A program made the translations under genes and the position numbers. Shown piece by piece: positions 16,517-24,820 of a DNA stretch of 64,000 bases. Location: assembly GCF_009915765.1 (NCBI RefSeq), contig NZ_JAABLQ010000001.1, forward strand, positions 124,001 through 188,000. The letters are read 5' to 3'. Within the stretch, counting starts at the first letter, position 1. Each line of letters opens with the position of its first letter. The notes under the pieces are model-generated. The model was not told the origin of the DNA. It ran no database searches and saw only the letters and a list, made by a program, of their open reading frames with translations. The stretch is from Pannonibacter sp. XCT-53. Lineage in GTDB: Bacteria; Pseudomonadota; Alphaproteobacteria; Rhizobiales; Stappiaceae.

Positions 16517-17536
16517 ATGAAGAGGGTTACGATTGCTGCGGCGGTTGCGTCGCTGGCTGTGTCCACCATGCTGGCCACACAGGCCCCGGCGACCGCTGCG
16601 GAGACGCTGCGCTGCAAGGAGGGCGAGACCTACATGATGAACGTCATGGTGTCCTCGCATCCCTACTGGGTGCCGGTCTACCAGGGCTTCAAGCAGGCGG
16701 CAGCGGCCTTCGGCTGCAAGACCGCGTTCTCCGGCACGCCGGAGTATGACATCACCAAGCAGATCGCCTCGTTCGAGCAGGATCTGGTGCAGAAGCCGGC
16801 CGGCATCCTGCTGCATCCGATGCAGGCTGATCCCTTCATCGAGCCGATCAACGCCGCCATCGCCGCCGGCACGCAGGTCGTGACCTTCGCCGCAGACTCG
16901 CCCAAGTCCAAGCGCACGGGCTACATCACCTCCGACAACGTCGCCGAAGCGAAGTTTGCCGCCGAGGAGATCGTCAAGCAGGTCGGCAGCAGCGGCGAAT
17001 TTGCCGTGCTCGAGAACCCGGGCCAGTCCAACCATGACCTGCGCGTCACGGCCTTCATCGACTACATGGCCGAGAAGTACCCGGACATGAAGCTCGTCGG
17101 CCGCCAGGCCACCAACCAGGACAGCACCGCCGCCTACCGCGCCACCGCCGCGATCCTGCAGGCCAACCCGAACCTGAAGGCCATGTGGATCCCGGAAGCC
17201 GGCTCCGCCGAAGGTGCCGTGGCCGCGATCCTCGAGGCCAAGGCCAACGTGCTGGTCATGCATGCCGACATCACGCCGACGACGCTGGACCACATCAAGG
17301 CCGGCAACATCCACATGGCGCTCAACCCGAACCAGGGCATGCAGGGCTTCATGGGCTTCCTCGCCGTGTTCCTCGCCGCCCACAACCAGGTCTTCGATCC
17401 GTTCAACGACTACAAGGTCTCCGGCTACAACCCGGTCCAGATCCCCTTCGTCGACAACGGCTTCGCCGTCATCACCAAGGCCAATGCCGACAGCTTTGAC
17501 CTTGAGGCCTACATGGCAAACCGCGACCCGTACTGA
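16517..17536 (+). CDS. Sugar ABC transporter substrate-binding protein (RbsB/periplasmic binding protein type)
   Basis: A 339-residue periplasmic protein. The ATG at 16517 follows GGGAGGAG; a Sec signal peptide (RVTIAAAVASLAVSTMLATQAPATAAE) is cleaved near residue 28. The mature protein shows the peripla_BP_4 pattern: SHPYWVPVYQGFKQAA at the start, QKPAGILLHPMQADPFIEPI, AAIAAGTQVVTFAADSPKS and, near the end, GYNPVQIPFVDNGFAVITKANAD. Ligands of this family are pentoses, hexoses, polyols or AI-2. A 12-bp stem-loop follows the gene, and the ATPase and permease genes come next. Confidence 0.9.
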   Translation: MKRVTIAAAVASLAVSTMLATQAPATAAETLRCKEGETYMMNVMVSSHPYWVPVYQGFKQAAAAFGCKTAFSGTPEYDITKQIASFEQDLVQKPAGILLHPMQADPFIEPINAAIAAGTQVVTFAADSPKSKRTGYITSDNVAEAKFAAEEIVKQVGSSGEFAVLENPGQSNHDLRVTAFIDYMAEKYPDMKLVGRQATNQDSTAAYRATAAILQANPNLKAMWIPEAGSAEGAVAAILEAKANVLVMHADITPTTLDHIKAGNIHMALNPNQGMQGFMGFLAVFLAAHNQVFDPFNDYKVSGYNPVQIPFVDNGFAVITKANADSFDLEAYMANRDPY

Positions 17537-17579
17537 TCGGGTCCCCGGATCGGCTGAGGCCTGACCCAGGGCCTGCGGA

Positions 17580-17615
17580 CACCGGCGGGAGTGATCCCAC
17601 TGCCTCCCGCCGGTG
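17580..17615 (+). terminator. Strong stem-loop after the binding-protein gene
   Basis: CACCGGCGGGAG (17580-17591) pairs perfectly over 12 bp with CTCCCGCCGGTG (17604-17615) across a 12-base loop. It lies between the binding-protein stop (17536) and the ATPase start (17664) and has no T tract. It is best read as an mRNA-stabilising or attenuating hairpin that keeps binding protein in excess over the membrane components. Confidence 0.6.
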
Positions 17616-17663
17616 GACCACACGCACAGAAGCCGGCGCCAGACCGGCCCACGGGGGGAACCC

Positions 17664-19187
17664 ATGACCAACGACGTGATCCTGCGGATATCCCGCGTCA
17701 CCAAATCCTTCGGCGCCATCCGGGCGCTGCGCGGGGTCGACTTCGAGCTGCGGCGCGGCGAGATCCATGCGCTGGCCGGCGAGAACGGCGCGGGCAAGTC
17801 CACCCTGATGAACATCATCGACGGCATCCTGCAGCCGGACAGCGGCGAGATCCTGCTCGATGGCAAGCCGGTGCGCATCGCCTCGCCGACCGAGGCCCAG
17901 GAGCTGGGCATCGGCTTCGTGCACCAGGAAATCGCCCTGTGTCCCGACGTGTCGGTGGCCGAGAACATCTTCATGGCGGTCACCAACACCAGCCGCCGCT
18001 TCCTGATGGACTACCGCGACCTGCAGCGGCGGGCGCGCGAGATCCTCTCCGACCTGACCCGCGACATCGACCCGGCCACGCTCGTCGGCGACCTGTCCAT
18101 TTCCAACCAGCAGCTTGTCGAGATCGCCAAGGCGCTGACGCTCGACTGCCGCGTGCTCATCCTCGACGAGCCGACGGCCGCGCTGACGGAAAAGGAGGCG
18201 CAGGCCCTCTTCACGATCATGCACCGGCTGGCCGACCGCGGCATTGCCATCATCTACATCTCGCACCGCATGGTGGAGATCTTCGACCATTGCGACCGGG
18301 TCTCCGTGCTGCGCGACGGCCAGTCGATCTGCACCTACAACGTGGCCGAGGTCGGCCCGCGCGATGTGGTCAACGCCATGGTCGGACGCGTTCTCGACCA
18401 GCTCTATCCGGACAAGCAGACCGAGGCCGAGCGCTCCGACGAGCGGGTGCTCCAGGTCAGCAATCTCGGGGACGGCAAGCGCTTCCACGACATTTCCTTC
18501 GAGCTGCGCCGCGGCGAGATCCTCGGTTTTGCCGGGCTCATCGGCTCCGGCCGCAGCGAGATCGTCAAGGGCATCTGCCGCCTCGACGGCGCGGCCAGCG
18601 GGACCGTGACCCTGTGCGGCCAGCAACTTGGTCTGCGCCATTATCAGGACAGCATCGCCGCCGGCATGGTCTACCTGTCGGAGGACCGCAAGGGCGACGG
18701 CGTCTTCCTCGACATGTCCATCGCCAGCAACGTCTCGGCGCTGGCCGTCGACCAGGTGGCCAACGGCTTCGGGATCATCGACCGCCGCCGCGAGGACGAC
18801 CAGGCCGGGACGCTCGGGCGCCGCCTCAATCTCAAGTGCGGCAGCCTTGCGCATCCGGTCTCGTCGCTGTCCGGCGGCAACCAGCAGAAGGTGGCGATCG
18901 CCAAGATGCTGTCGGTCAACCCGCGGGTGATCTTCCTCGACGAGCCGACCCGGGGCGTCGATGTGGGCGCCAAGGCGGAGATCCACCGGATCCTGCGCGA
19001 TCTCGCCCGGGCAGGCGTCGGCATCGTCGTCATCTCCTCGGAGCTGCCCGAGCTGATCGGCGTCAGCGACCGGGTCCTCGTCATCCGCGAGGGACGCATC
19101 AGCGGCGAAGTGACCGGCGCCGACATGACGGAAGAAAACATCATGCACCTGGCATCGGTGCATGAACGGGAAACAGTGACCGCCTGA
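17664..19187 (+). CDS. Sugar ABC transporter ATP-binding protein, two ABC domains (RbsA/MglA type)
   Basis: A 507-residue ATPase with tandem nucleotide-binding domains. The ATG at 17664 follows GGGGGGAA. First domain: Walker [10 protein letters not shown], signature region [15 protein letters not shown], Walker [12 protein letters not shown]. Second domain: degenerate Walker [12 protein letters not shown], signature [15 protein letters not shown], Walker [15 protein letters not shown]. This asymmetry (no Lys in the second P-loop) is characteristic of RbsA, MglA, AraG, EryE and LsrA. It works with the binding protein upstream and the single permease gene 11 bp downstream. Confidence 0.93.
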   Translation: MTNDVILRISRVTKSFGAIRALRGVDFELRRGEIHALAGENGAGKSTLMNIIDGILQPDSGEILLDGKPVRIASPTEAQELGIGFVHQEIALCPDVSVAENIFMAVTNTSRRFLMDYRDLQRRAREILSDLTRDIDPATLVGDLSISNQQLVEIAKALTLDCRVLILDEPTAALTEKEAQALFTIMHRLADRGIAIIYISHRMVEIFDHCDRVSVLRDGQSICTYNVAEVGPRDVVNAMVGRVLDQLYPDKQTEAERSDERVLQVSNLGDGKRFHDISFELRRGEILGFAGLIGSGRSEIVKGICRLDGAASGTVTLCGQQLGLRHYQDSIAAGMVYLSEDRKGDGVFLDMSIASNVSALAVDQVANGFGIIDRRREDDQAGTLGRRLNLKCGSLAHPVSSLSGGNQQKVAIAKMLSVNPRVIFLDEPTRGVDVGAKAEIHRILRDLARAGVGIVVISSELPELIGVSDRVLVIREGRISGEVTGADMTEENIMHLASVHERETVTA

Positions 19188-19198
19188 GGGAGGGCAAG

Positions 19199-20197
19199 GT
19201 GCAGAAGACCATGGAAATGGCCACTCCGGCCACCGCCGCGCCGGCGGTTCACCCGCTGATGAAGCTCCTGCGCATGCGCGAGACGGGGCTCATCCTGATC
19301 ATCCTGGCGATGTTCGTCGTGATGTCCTTCGCCTCGCCCTACTTTCTCACCTGGGTCAACCTCCGCGCCATGGTGATGGCCTTTGCGGTGGAGGGCATCG
19401 TCGTCGTCGGCATGACGATCCTGCTGATTTCCGGCGGCATCGACCTCTCGGTCGGCTCGGTCACGGCGCTGGCGATGGTCGTTGCCGGCTGGCTGTTCCT
19501 GCAAGGGGTCGATCCCTGGGTGGCCTCCGCCATGGCCATTGGCCTGGCAACGGCCTGCGGCGCCTTCATGGGCTTCTTCACGACCCGGGTCGGTCTGCAC
19601 CACTTCATCGTCTCGCTGGCGGTGATGGTGATCGCCCGCGGCATCTGCCTTCTCTTCACCGGCGGCCGTCCGCTTGGTCTCTATTCCCTGCCGCCCGAGT
19701 TCAAGTTCATCGGGCAGGGCAGCATCGGCCCGGTCCCGCTGGTCATCATCATCTTCGTTGCGGTCGTGCTCGTGTCCGACTTCATGCTCCGGCGCACGGT
19801 GATGTTCCGCAAGGTGTTCTACACCGGCTCCAACGAGAAGGCCGCCGCCTATTCCGGCATCCGCACCAAGCGCGTGGTGTTCCTGACAACCACCCTGTGC
19901 TCGGCGCTGTGCGGTGTTGCCGGTGTCATCTACATGGCCCGCTTCGGCTCGGCGCAGCCCACCTTCGGCATCGGCATGGAGCTGAATGTCATTGCCGCGG
20001 CCGTCATCGGCGGAGCGAGCCTCAAGGGCGGCTCGGGCACCATCTTCGGTGCCATCCTGGGGGCGATGCTGCTGTCGGTCGTCTCCAGCTCGCTGGCGCT
20101 GCTCGATGTCTCGGTCTACTGGCAGGACATCATCCGCGGCACCATTCTCCTCACGGCGGTCACGATCGACCACTATCTGGGCAAGAACCGCAAGTAA
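19199..20197 (+). CDS. Sugar ABC transporter permease (RbsC type)
   Basis: A 332-residue membrane protein with 8-10 helices. A GTG start at 19199 follows GAGGGAGGG; an ATG 12 bases later is the alternative. Family hallmarks: MTILLISGGIDLSVGSVTAL (the GGIDLSVG motif of RbsC-type permeases), NEKAAAYSGIRTKRV (cytoplasmic coupling loop) and NVIAAAVIGGASLKGGSGTI. As only one permease gene is present, it probably forms a homodimer, as in ribose and erythritol importers and unlike the LsrC/LsrD pair. Confidence 0.92.
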   Translation: MQKTMEMATPATAAPAVHPLMKLLRMRETGLILIILAMFVVMSFASPYFLTWVNLRAMVMAFAVEGIVVVGMTILLISGGIDLSVGSVTALAMVVAGWLFLQGVDPWVASAMAIGLATACGAFMGFFTTRVGLHHFIVSLAVMVIARGICLLFTGGRPLGLYSLPPEFKFIGQGSIGPVPLVIIIFVAVVLVSDFMLRRTVMFRKVFYTGSNEKAAAYSGIRTKRVVFLTTTLCSALCGVAGVIYMARFGSAQPTFGIGMELNVIAAAVIGGASLKGGSGTIFGAILGAMLLSVVSSSLALLDVSVYWQDIIRGTILLTAVTIDHYLGKNRK

Positions 20198-20218
20198 CCG
20201 ACATTCGGAGCTGAGACG

Positions 20219-21199
20219 ATGGCTGAGCGCAACCTCGACTTTGAACTGGCCCGGCAGATCCACACCGTGCTCGTGCTGCATTTCCTCGAAGGCCTGAAAC
20301 AGTTCGAGATCGCGCAGAAACTCAACATGTCCACCTCCAAGGTGAACCGGCTGATCACCCAGGGCCACAAGCTCGGCATGGTCAAGATCAGCATCGAGAG
20401 CCCCTTTGCGCGGCTCACGGAGCTGGAGGCCCAGCTGGTCGGCGGCACCGCGCTCGAGACCGCCGTGGTGGCGCCCACGGTGTCGGGCAATGCCGAGACC
20501 ACGCTGAAGCAGGTCGGGCTGGCGGCTGCCAACCTGCTGCTTGAAAGCCTGCGGGACGGCGACGTCCTGGCCATCACCGGCGGCAAGGCCGTGAGCGCGG
20601 TCGTCGACAACCTCAGCCCCGAGCGCGAGATGAACGTGACGGTCGTGCCACTCACCGGCGGCGTGCAGGGCAAGTACTACACCGACGTCAACCATCTGGT
20701 GACGCGGATGGCCGAACGCCTCGGCGGCAAGGCCATGCTGGTGCATGCGCCGCTGTTTGCCGAAAGCCGGACGCAGCGCGACATGGTCAAGAACATGGCG
20801 CCGATCAAGGAGGTCTTCGATCTTGCCCGCAGCGCCAGCGTGGCGCTGACCGGCATCGGTTCGGTCGAGCCGCGCGGGTCGAGCTACTACGACCTCAATC
20901 CGGTGCCGGAATCGGATCGCAAGATGCTGGTCGGCCTCGGGGTTGCCGCGGAATTCATGGCCCATCTCGTTGGCGAGACGGGCGTCATTGCCGACTATGA
21001 GCTGAACTCCCGGCTGGTGGCCCTGTCCCCGTCGGAGATCAGCTCCTGCCGCAAGGTCATCGGCGTGGCCGCCGGCCTGCAGAAGGTGCGGCCCGTGCAG
21101 GCGGTGCTGAACGGCAAGTTCCTCAATTCACTGGTCATGGACGAGGAGGCCGTGACGGCCCTGCTCGCGGAAATGGGAAGGATGAAGCATGTCGCGTGA
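20219..21199 (+). CDS. SorC-family transcriptional regulator (EryD/LsrR-like)
   Basis: A 326-residue regulator with an N-terminal helix-turn-helix (LKQFEIAQKLNMSTSKVNRL, about residues 26-45) followed by a sugar-phosphate-binding domain of the SorC/DeoR-sensor fold (LAITGGKAVSAVV, VTVVPLTGGVQG, NPVPESDRKMLVGLGVAAEF). It lies inside the operon, directly after the transporter genes; the next gene starts before this one stops (11-base overlap). Members such as EryD (erythritol) and LsrR (AI-2) are repressors released by phosphorylated substrate, so the FGGY kinase product of this operon is the likely inducer. Confidence 0.88.
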   Translation: MAERNLDFELARQIHTVLVLHFLEGLKQFEIAQKLNMSTSKVNRLITQGHKLGMVKISIESPFARLTELEAQLVGGTALETAVVAPTVSGNAETTLKQVGLAAANLLLESLRDGDVLAITGGKAVSAVVDNLSPEREMNVTVVPLTGGVQGKYYTDVNHLVTRMAERLGGKAMLVHAPLFAESRTQRDMVKNMAPIKEVFDLARSASVALTGIGSVEPRGSSYYDLNPVPESDRKMLVGLGVAAEFMAHLVGETGVIADYELNSRLVALSPSEISSCRKVIGVAAGLQKVRPVQAVLNGKFLNSLVMDEEAVTALLAEMGRMKHVA

Positions 21200-22184
21200 A
21201 ATGCTGACGCGCCCGATCGGCCGCTCCGGCATCGAGGCTTCGGCCATCGGTCTCGGCACCTGGGCCATCGGCGGCTGGATGTGGGGCGGCACCGACGAGG
21301 CCGCGGCCATCGAGGCCATCACCGTCTCGCTCGACGAGGGCGTCACCCTCATCGACACGGCTCCGGCCTACGGTCAGGGCCTCGCCGAGGAGATCGTCGG
21401 CAAGGCGCTGAAGGGCCGCCGCGACAAGGCCGTGATCGCCACCAAATGCGGCCTCGTCTGGCACACCCGGAAGGGCAACCACTTCTTCGACTATGACGGC
21501 AAGCCGGTGCATCGCTACCTCGGCCGCGACGCCATCGTCCACGAGGTCGAGCAGAGCCTGACGCGGCTCGGCACCGACTATATCGACCTCTACATCACCC
21601 ACTGGCAGGACCCGACCACGCCCATCGCCGAGACGATGGCGGCGCTGGAGGACCTGAAGAGCCAGGGCAAGATCCGGGCAATCGGTGCCAGCAACACATC
21701 GGTTGCCGAGGCGGAGGCCTATGTCGCGGCCGGGCAGCTCGATGCGCTGCAGGAAGAGTACAGCATGGTCAAGCGCGACATCGAGACGTCGCTGCTGCCG
21801 CTGTGCCTCGACCACAACGTCGCCATGCTGAGCTACTCGTCGCTGGCGCTCGGCCTTCTGAGCGGCAGCGTCGGTCCGGACCGCGTCTTCACCGGAGATG
21901 ACCTGCGCAAGGACAATCCGCGCTTCTCGCAGGCCAACCGCGTCAAGGTGGCCGAGCTGATGCGCGAGATCGGACCGATTGCCGAAGCGCACGCGGCAAC
22001 CAGGGCCCAGGTCGTCATTGCCTGGACGCTCAGCCAGCCCGGCATCACCTTCTCGCTCTGCGGCGCGCGCAACGCCGCCCAGGCGCGAGAGAATGCCGCC
22101 GCCGGCCGCATCCGTCTCTCCGCGCAGGAGATCGTGACCATCGGCAAGGCCGTCGAACGACATCTGGTCGGCCTCGACGCCTGA
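21189..22184 (+). CDS. Aldo/keto reductase
   Basis: A 331-residue NAD(P)H-dependent (beta/alpha)8 oxidoreductase. Signature segments: SAIGLGTWAIGG, GVTLIDTAPAYGQGLAEEIVGKAL (catalytic Asp/Tyr), KAVIATKCGL (catalytic Lys), DYIDLYITHWQDP (catalytic His), KIRAIGASN and the C-terminal VVIAWTLSQPGI. It resembles the YajO/IolS/Tas branch. In this operon it probably interconverts a sugar or aldehyde intermediate with its alcohol; the substrate cannot be specified from sequence. Its start overlaps the regulator gene. Confidence 0.9.
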   Translation: MSREMLTRPIGRSGIEASAIGLGTWAIGGWMWGGTDEAAAIEAITVSLDEGVTLIDTAPAYGQGLAEEIVGKALKGRRDKAVIATKCGLVWHTRKGNHFFDYDGKPVHRYLGRDAIVHEVEQSLTRLGTDYIDLYITHWQDPTTPIAETMAALEDLKSQGKIRAIGASNTSVAEAEAYVAAGQLDALQEEYSMVKRDIETSLLPLCLDHNVAMLSYSSLALGLLSGSVGPDRVFTGDDLRKDNPRFSQANRVKVAELMREIGPIAEAHAATRAQVVIAWTLSQPGITFSLCGARNAAQARENAAAGRIRLSAQEIVTIGKAVERHLVGLDA

Positions 22185-22247
22185 AAGCACTGCAACGCGT
22201 CAATCACAGGGAACGCCGGACCGGCTGGTCCGGCGAAGGGTGAAGTC

Positions 22248-23987
22248 ATGTCTGTGCAACGGCAGGTACTCCTGAGCCGGATCCGTGCGGATGGAGCCTT
22301 CGACGTGCTCGTCGTCGGCGGCGGCATCAACGGCCTCGGTGTCTACCGGGAACTGGCGCTCCAGGGCCTCCGGGTTCTGCTGGTCGAGCGCAACGACTTC
22401 TGCTCCGGCTGCAGCGCGGCTCCGTCACGGATGATCCACGGCGGCCTGCGTTACCTGGAGAACGGCGAGTTCGATCTCGTCAGGGAGTCGCTTGCGGAGC
22501 GGGATGCCCTGCTGCGCAATGCGCCGCATCTGGTGCGGCCACTGCCCACGACCATTCCGATCTCCAGCCGCTTCTCCGGCCTGTTCAATGCGGCGAAGAC
22601 CTTTCTCGGCGGCAAGGGCAAGCCGTCCGCCCGTGGCGCCCTGCCGATCAGGATCGGCCTGACGCTCTATGATCTGGTCACGCGAGAGCGGCGGCTCTTG
22701 CCGACCCACACCTTCCGCTCGGCCCGCGCGACCTTCGCCCGGTGGCCTGCGCTGCTGCCCTCGCTGAAATGCTCCGCCACCTACTACGACGCCTGGATCT
22801 CGCATCCGGAGCGCCTCGGCCTTGAGCTCGTCCTCGACACGGCCGCTGTCTCGGCGGGCTCGATCGCGCTGAACTATGCCGAGCTGTCCGCGTCCGGAGA
22901 CGGTTTTCTCGTCACCGACCACGAGACCGGCGAGGTGCTCGGCGTCAAGGCGAGCGCAGTCGTCAATGCCACCGGCGCCTGGCTCGACCGGGCGGTCAGC
23001 CAGCTCGCGGCTCCCGATCCCCGGCGCAAGCCGCTGGTCGGCGGCACCAAGGGCTCGCATCTGATCCTCGGCAATGCGGCGCTGCGCGAGGCGCTCGGCG
23101 GCCACATGATCTACTTCGAGAACAGCGACGGCCGCGTCTGCATCGTCTTTCCCTATCTCGGCAACGTGCTGGCGGGCTCGACCGACCTGCGCGTCGACAA
23201 GCCCGAGCGCACGCGCTGCGAGCCGGAGGAGCGCGACTACATCCTGGGCTCGCTCGCCCGCATCTTTCCCGGCATCCCCCTGTCGCCGGAGGACATCCTC
23301 TTTTCCTACAGCGGCATCCGTCCGCTGCCGGTCAGCGACCAGGACTTCACCGGGCGCATCTCGCGCGGGCATTTCACGCATCGCATCGCCGGGGCTGCGG
23401 GCGTGCCACCCCAGTTCTGCATGGTCGGCGGCAAGTGGACGACCTTCCGCGCCTTCGCCGAACAGACGGCAGACCAGGTGCTGGCGGAGCTCGGCCATCG
23501 CCGGCGCCGCGACACCCGGGACCTTGCCATCGGCGGGGGGGCAGGGTGTCCGCTGCAGGAGGGCCGGCTCGCCGGCTCGCTGCAGGCCGAGTGCAACCTC
23601 GAGGCTGCCCGTGCCGCCCATCTCGCCGGGACCTATGGCACCCGGGCGAAGGACTTCCTGCGCTTTGCCGCCGGGCGGTCCGATGACACGCCGCTGGCCG
23701 ATGGGGTGGCCCTGACCGCTGCCGAGATCGTCTGGCTGCTGCAGGGCGAACATGTGTTGCATCTGTCGGATCTCGTCCTGCGCCGCACTGCGCTCGCCAT
23801 CACGGGCACGATCTCCGGCGCGCTGATCGAGGCCATCGGCGCGATCATGGCGCGCGAGCGCGGCTGGCCGGCCGCCCGGACAACACGGGAATGCGAGGCC
23901 CTGCGGCAGGAACTCGCCACCTATCACGGCGTCAGCGCCGAAACACTTGACCAGAGATCCCTGAGGAGGACCAAGGAATGCGTGTGA
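22248..23987 (+). CDS. FAD-dependent glycerol-3-phosphate dehydrogenase-like enzyme (GlpD/EryB type)
   Basis: A 579-residue flavoenzyme. The Rossmann FAD site is at residues 16-45 (DVLVVGGGINGLGVYRELAL, ending LLVERNDF). Then come the GlpD signature SRMIHGGLRYLENGEFDLVR, NATGAWLDRAV, GGTKGSHLIL and GGKWTTFRAFAEQ. The C-terminal cap domain (from about 430) is present, so it is full length. GlpD oxidises glycerol 3-phosphate to DHAP at the membrane; EryB does the same chemistry on erythritol phosphate. With a kinase gene in the same operon, a polyol-phosphate dehydrogenase role is the best inference. The next gene starts 10 bases before its stop. Confidence 0.88.
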   Translation: MSVQRQVLLSRIRADGAFDVLVVGGGINGLGVYRELALQGLRVLLVERNDFCSGCSAAPSRMIHGGLRYLENGEFDLVRESLAERDALLRNAPHLVRPLPTTIPISSRFSGLFNAAKTFLGGKGKPSARGALPIRIGLTLYDLVTRERRLLPTHTFRSARATFARWPALLPSLKCSATYYDAWISHPERLGLELVLDTAAVSAGSIALNYAELSASGDGFLVTDHETGEVLGVKASAVVNATGAWLDRAVSQLAAPDPRRKPLVGGTKGSHLILGNAALREALGGHMIYFENSDGRVCIVFPYLGNVLAGSTDLRVDKPERTRCEPEERDYILGSLARIFPGIPLSPEDILFSYSGIRPLPVSDQDFTGRISRGHFTHRIAGAAGVPPQFCMVGGKWTTFRAFAEQTADQVLAELGHRRRRDTRDLAIGGGAGCPLQEGRLAGSLQAECNLEAARAAHLAGTYGTRAKDFLRFAAGRSDDTPLADGVALTAAEIVWLLQGEHVLHLSDLVLRRTALAITGTISGALIEAIGAIMARERGWPAARTTRECEALRQELATYHGVSAETLDQRSLRRTKECV

Positions 23988-24820
23988 GCAACAAGGCCCG
24001 GATGAACCGGCTGTTCCGCAACGGTGGCTGTCTGGATGTTGCCATTGATCACGGCGTCTGCAACGAGCCGTCCTTCCTCGTCGGCCTTGAAGACATGGCC
24101 GGCGTCATGGACACCCTGATCAAGGCGGGCCCGGATGCCATCCAGTGCGCCTACGGTCAGGCCGACCTCCTGCAACGCCGTCCGGACCGCGACAAGCCGG
24201 CCCTCGTCATGCGCATCGACATGGGCAATCCCTACAATGCGCAGCGCCACCGCGTCATGTGGTCCATGCTGCAGAACCGGCACGAGCCGATCATCGGCGC
24301 GCTCGAGATGGACGCGGCCTGCGTCGTGGTGAACCTGTTCATGCTGCCGGACGAGCCGGAGCTGTTCCGCCAGTGCGTCGAGAACATTTCCCGCGTCCGG
24401 GCCGATTGCCAGAAGTACGGCATGCCGCTCATGATCGAGCCGCTGGTGATGCTGCCCAATGACGTGCGCGGCGGCTATCAGGTGGATGGCGACGTGGAGA
24501 AGATCGTGCCGCTCGTCCGTCTGGCCAGCGAAATGGGAGCGGACATCATCAAGGCGGACCCGACCGACAATCCGGACGATTTCCACCGTGTCATCGAGGC
24601 GGCCCGCGTGCCGGTGCTGGTGCGTGGCGGTGGCAAGGAAGACCTGAAGGTGGTGCTGGCGAAGTCGGCCGCACTGATGCGCCAGGGCGCGCAGGGCATG
24701 GTCTATGGCCGCAACATCTACCAGCATGCCAACCCGAAAGCCGTCGTTGCGGCGCTGATGGCGATCATCCATCAGGGCGCGGACGGCGAGGAAGCCTGGG
24801 ATGTCTACAACCGTGGCTGA
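23978..24820 (+). CDS. Class I aldolase of the DhnA/FbaB/LsrF family
   Basis: A 280-residue (beta/alpha)8 aldolase. Supporting motifs: LDVAIDHGVCNEP (phosphate/substrate loop), CVVVNLFMLPDEPE, MIEPLVMLPND, the Schiff-base lysine in GADIIKADPTDNPDDF (Lys192) and the phosphate-binding PVLVRGGGK. The family includes archaeal-type fructose-bisphosphate aldolase FbaB and LsrF, the thiolase of AI-2 breakdown. The position between a GlpD-like dehydrogenase and an FGGY kinase suggests cleavage of a ketose phosphate made by the two. It overlaps both neighbours (10 and 20 bases). Confidence 0.82.
   Translation: MRVSNKARMNRLFRNGGCLDVAIDHGVCNEPSFLVGLEDMAGVMDTLIKAGPDAIQCAYGQADLLQRRPDRDKPALVMRIDMGNPYNAQRHRVMWSMLQNRHEPIIGALEMDAACVVVNLFMLPDEPELFRQCVENISRVRADCQKYGMPLMIEPLVMLPNDVRGGYQVDGDVEKIVPLVRLASEMGADIIKADPTDNPDDFHRVIEAARVPVLVRGGGKEDLKVVLAKSAALMRQGAQGMVYGRNIYQHANPKAVVAALMAIIHQGADGEEAWDVYNRG

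Noticed and set aside
18671..20965. A 764-codon open frame on the minus strand across ATPase, permease and regulator genes
   Set aside because: It spans three well-supported plus-strand genes and encodes low-complexity charged sequence; a codon-bias artefact.
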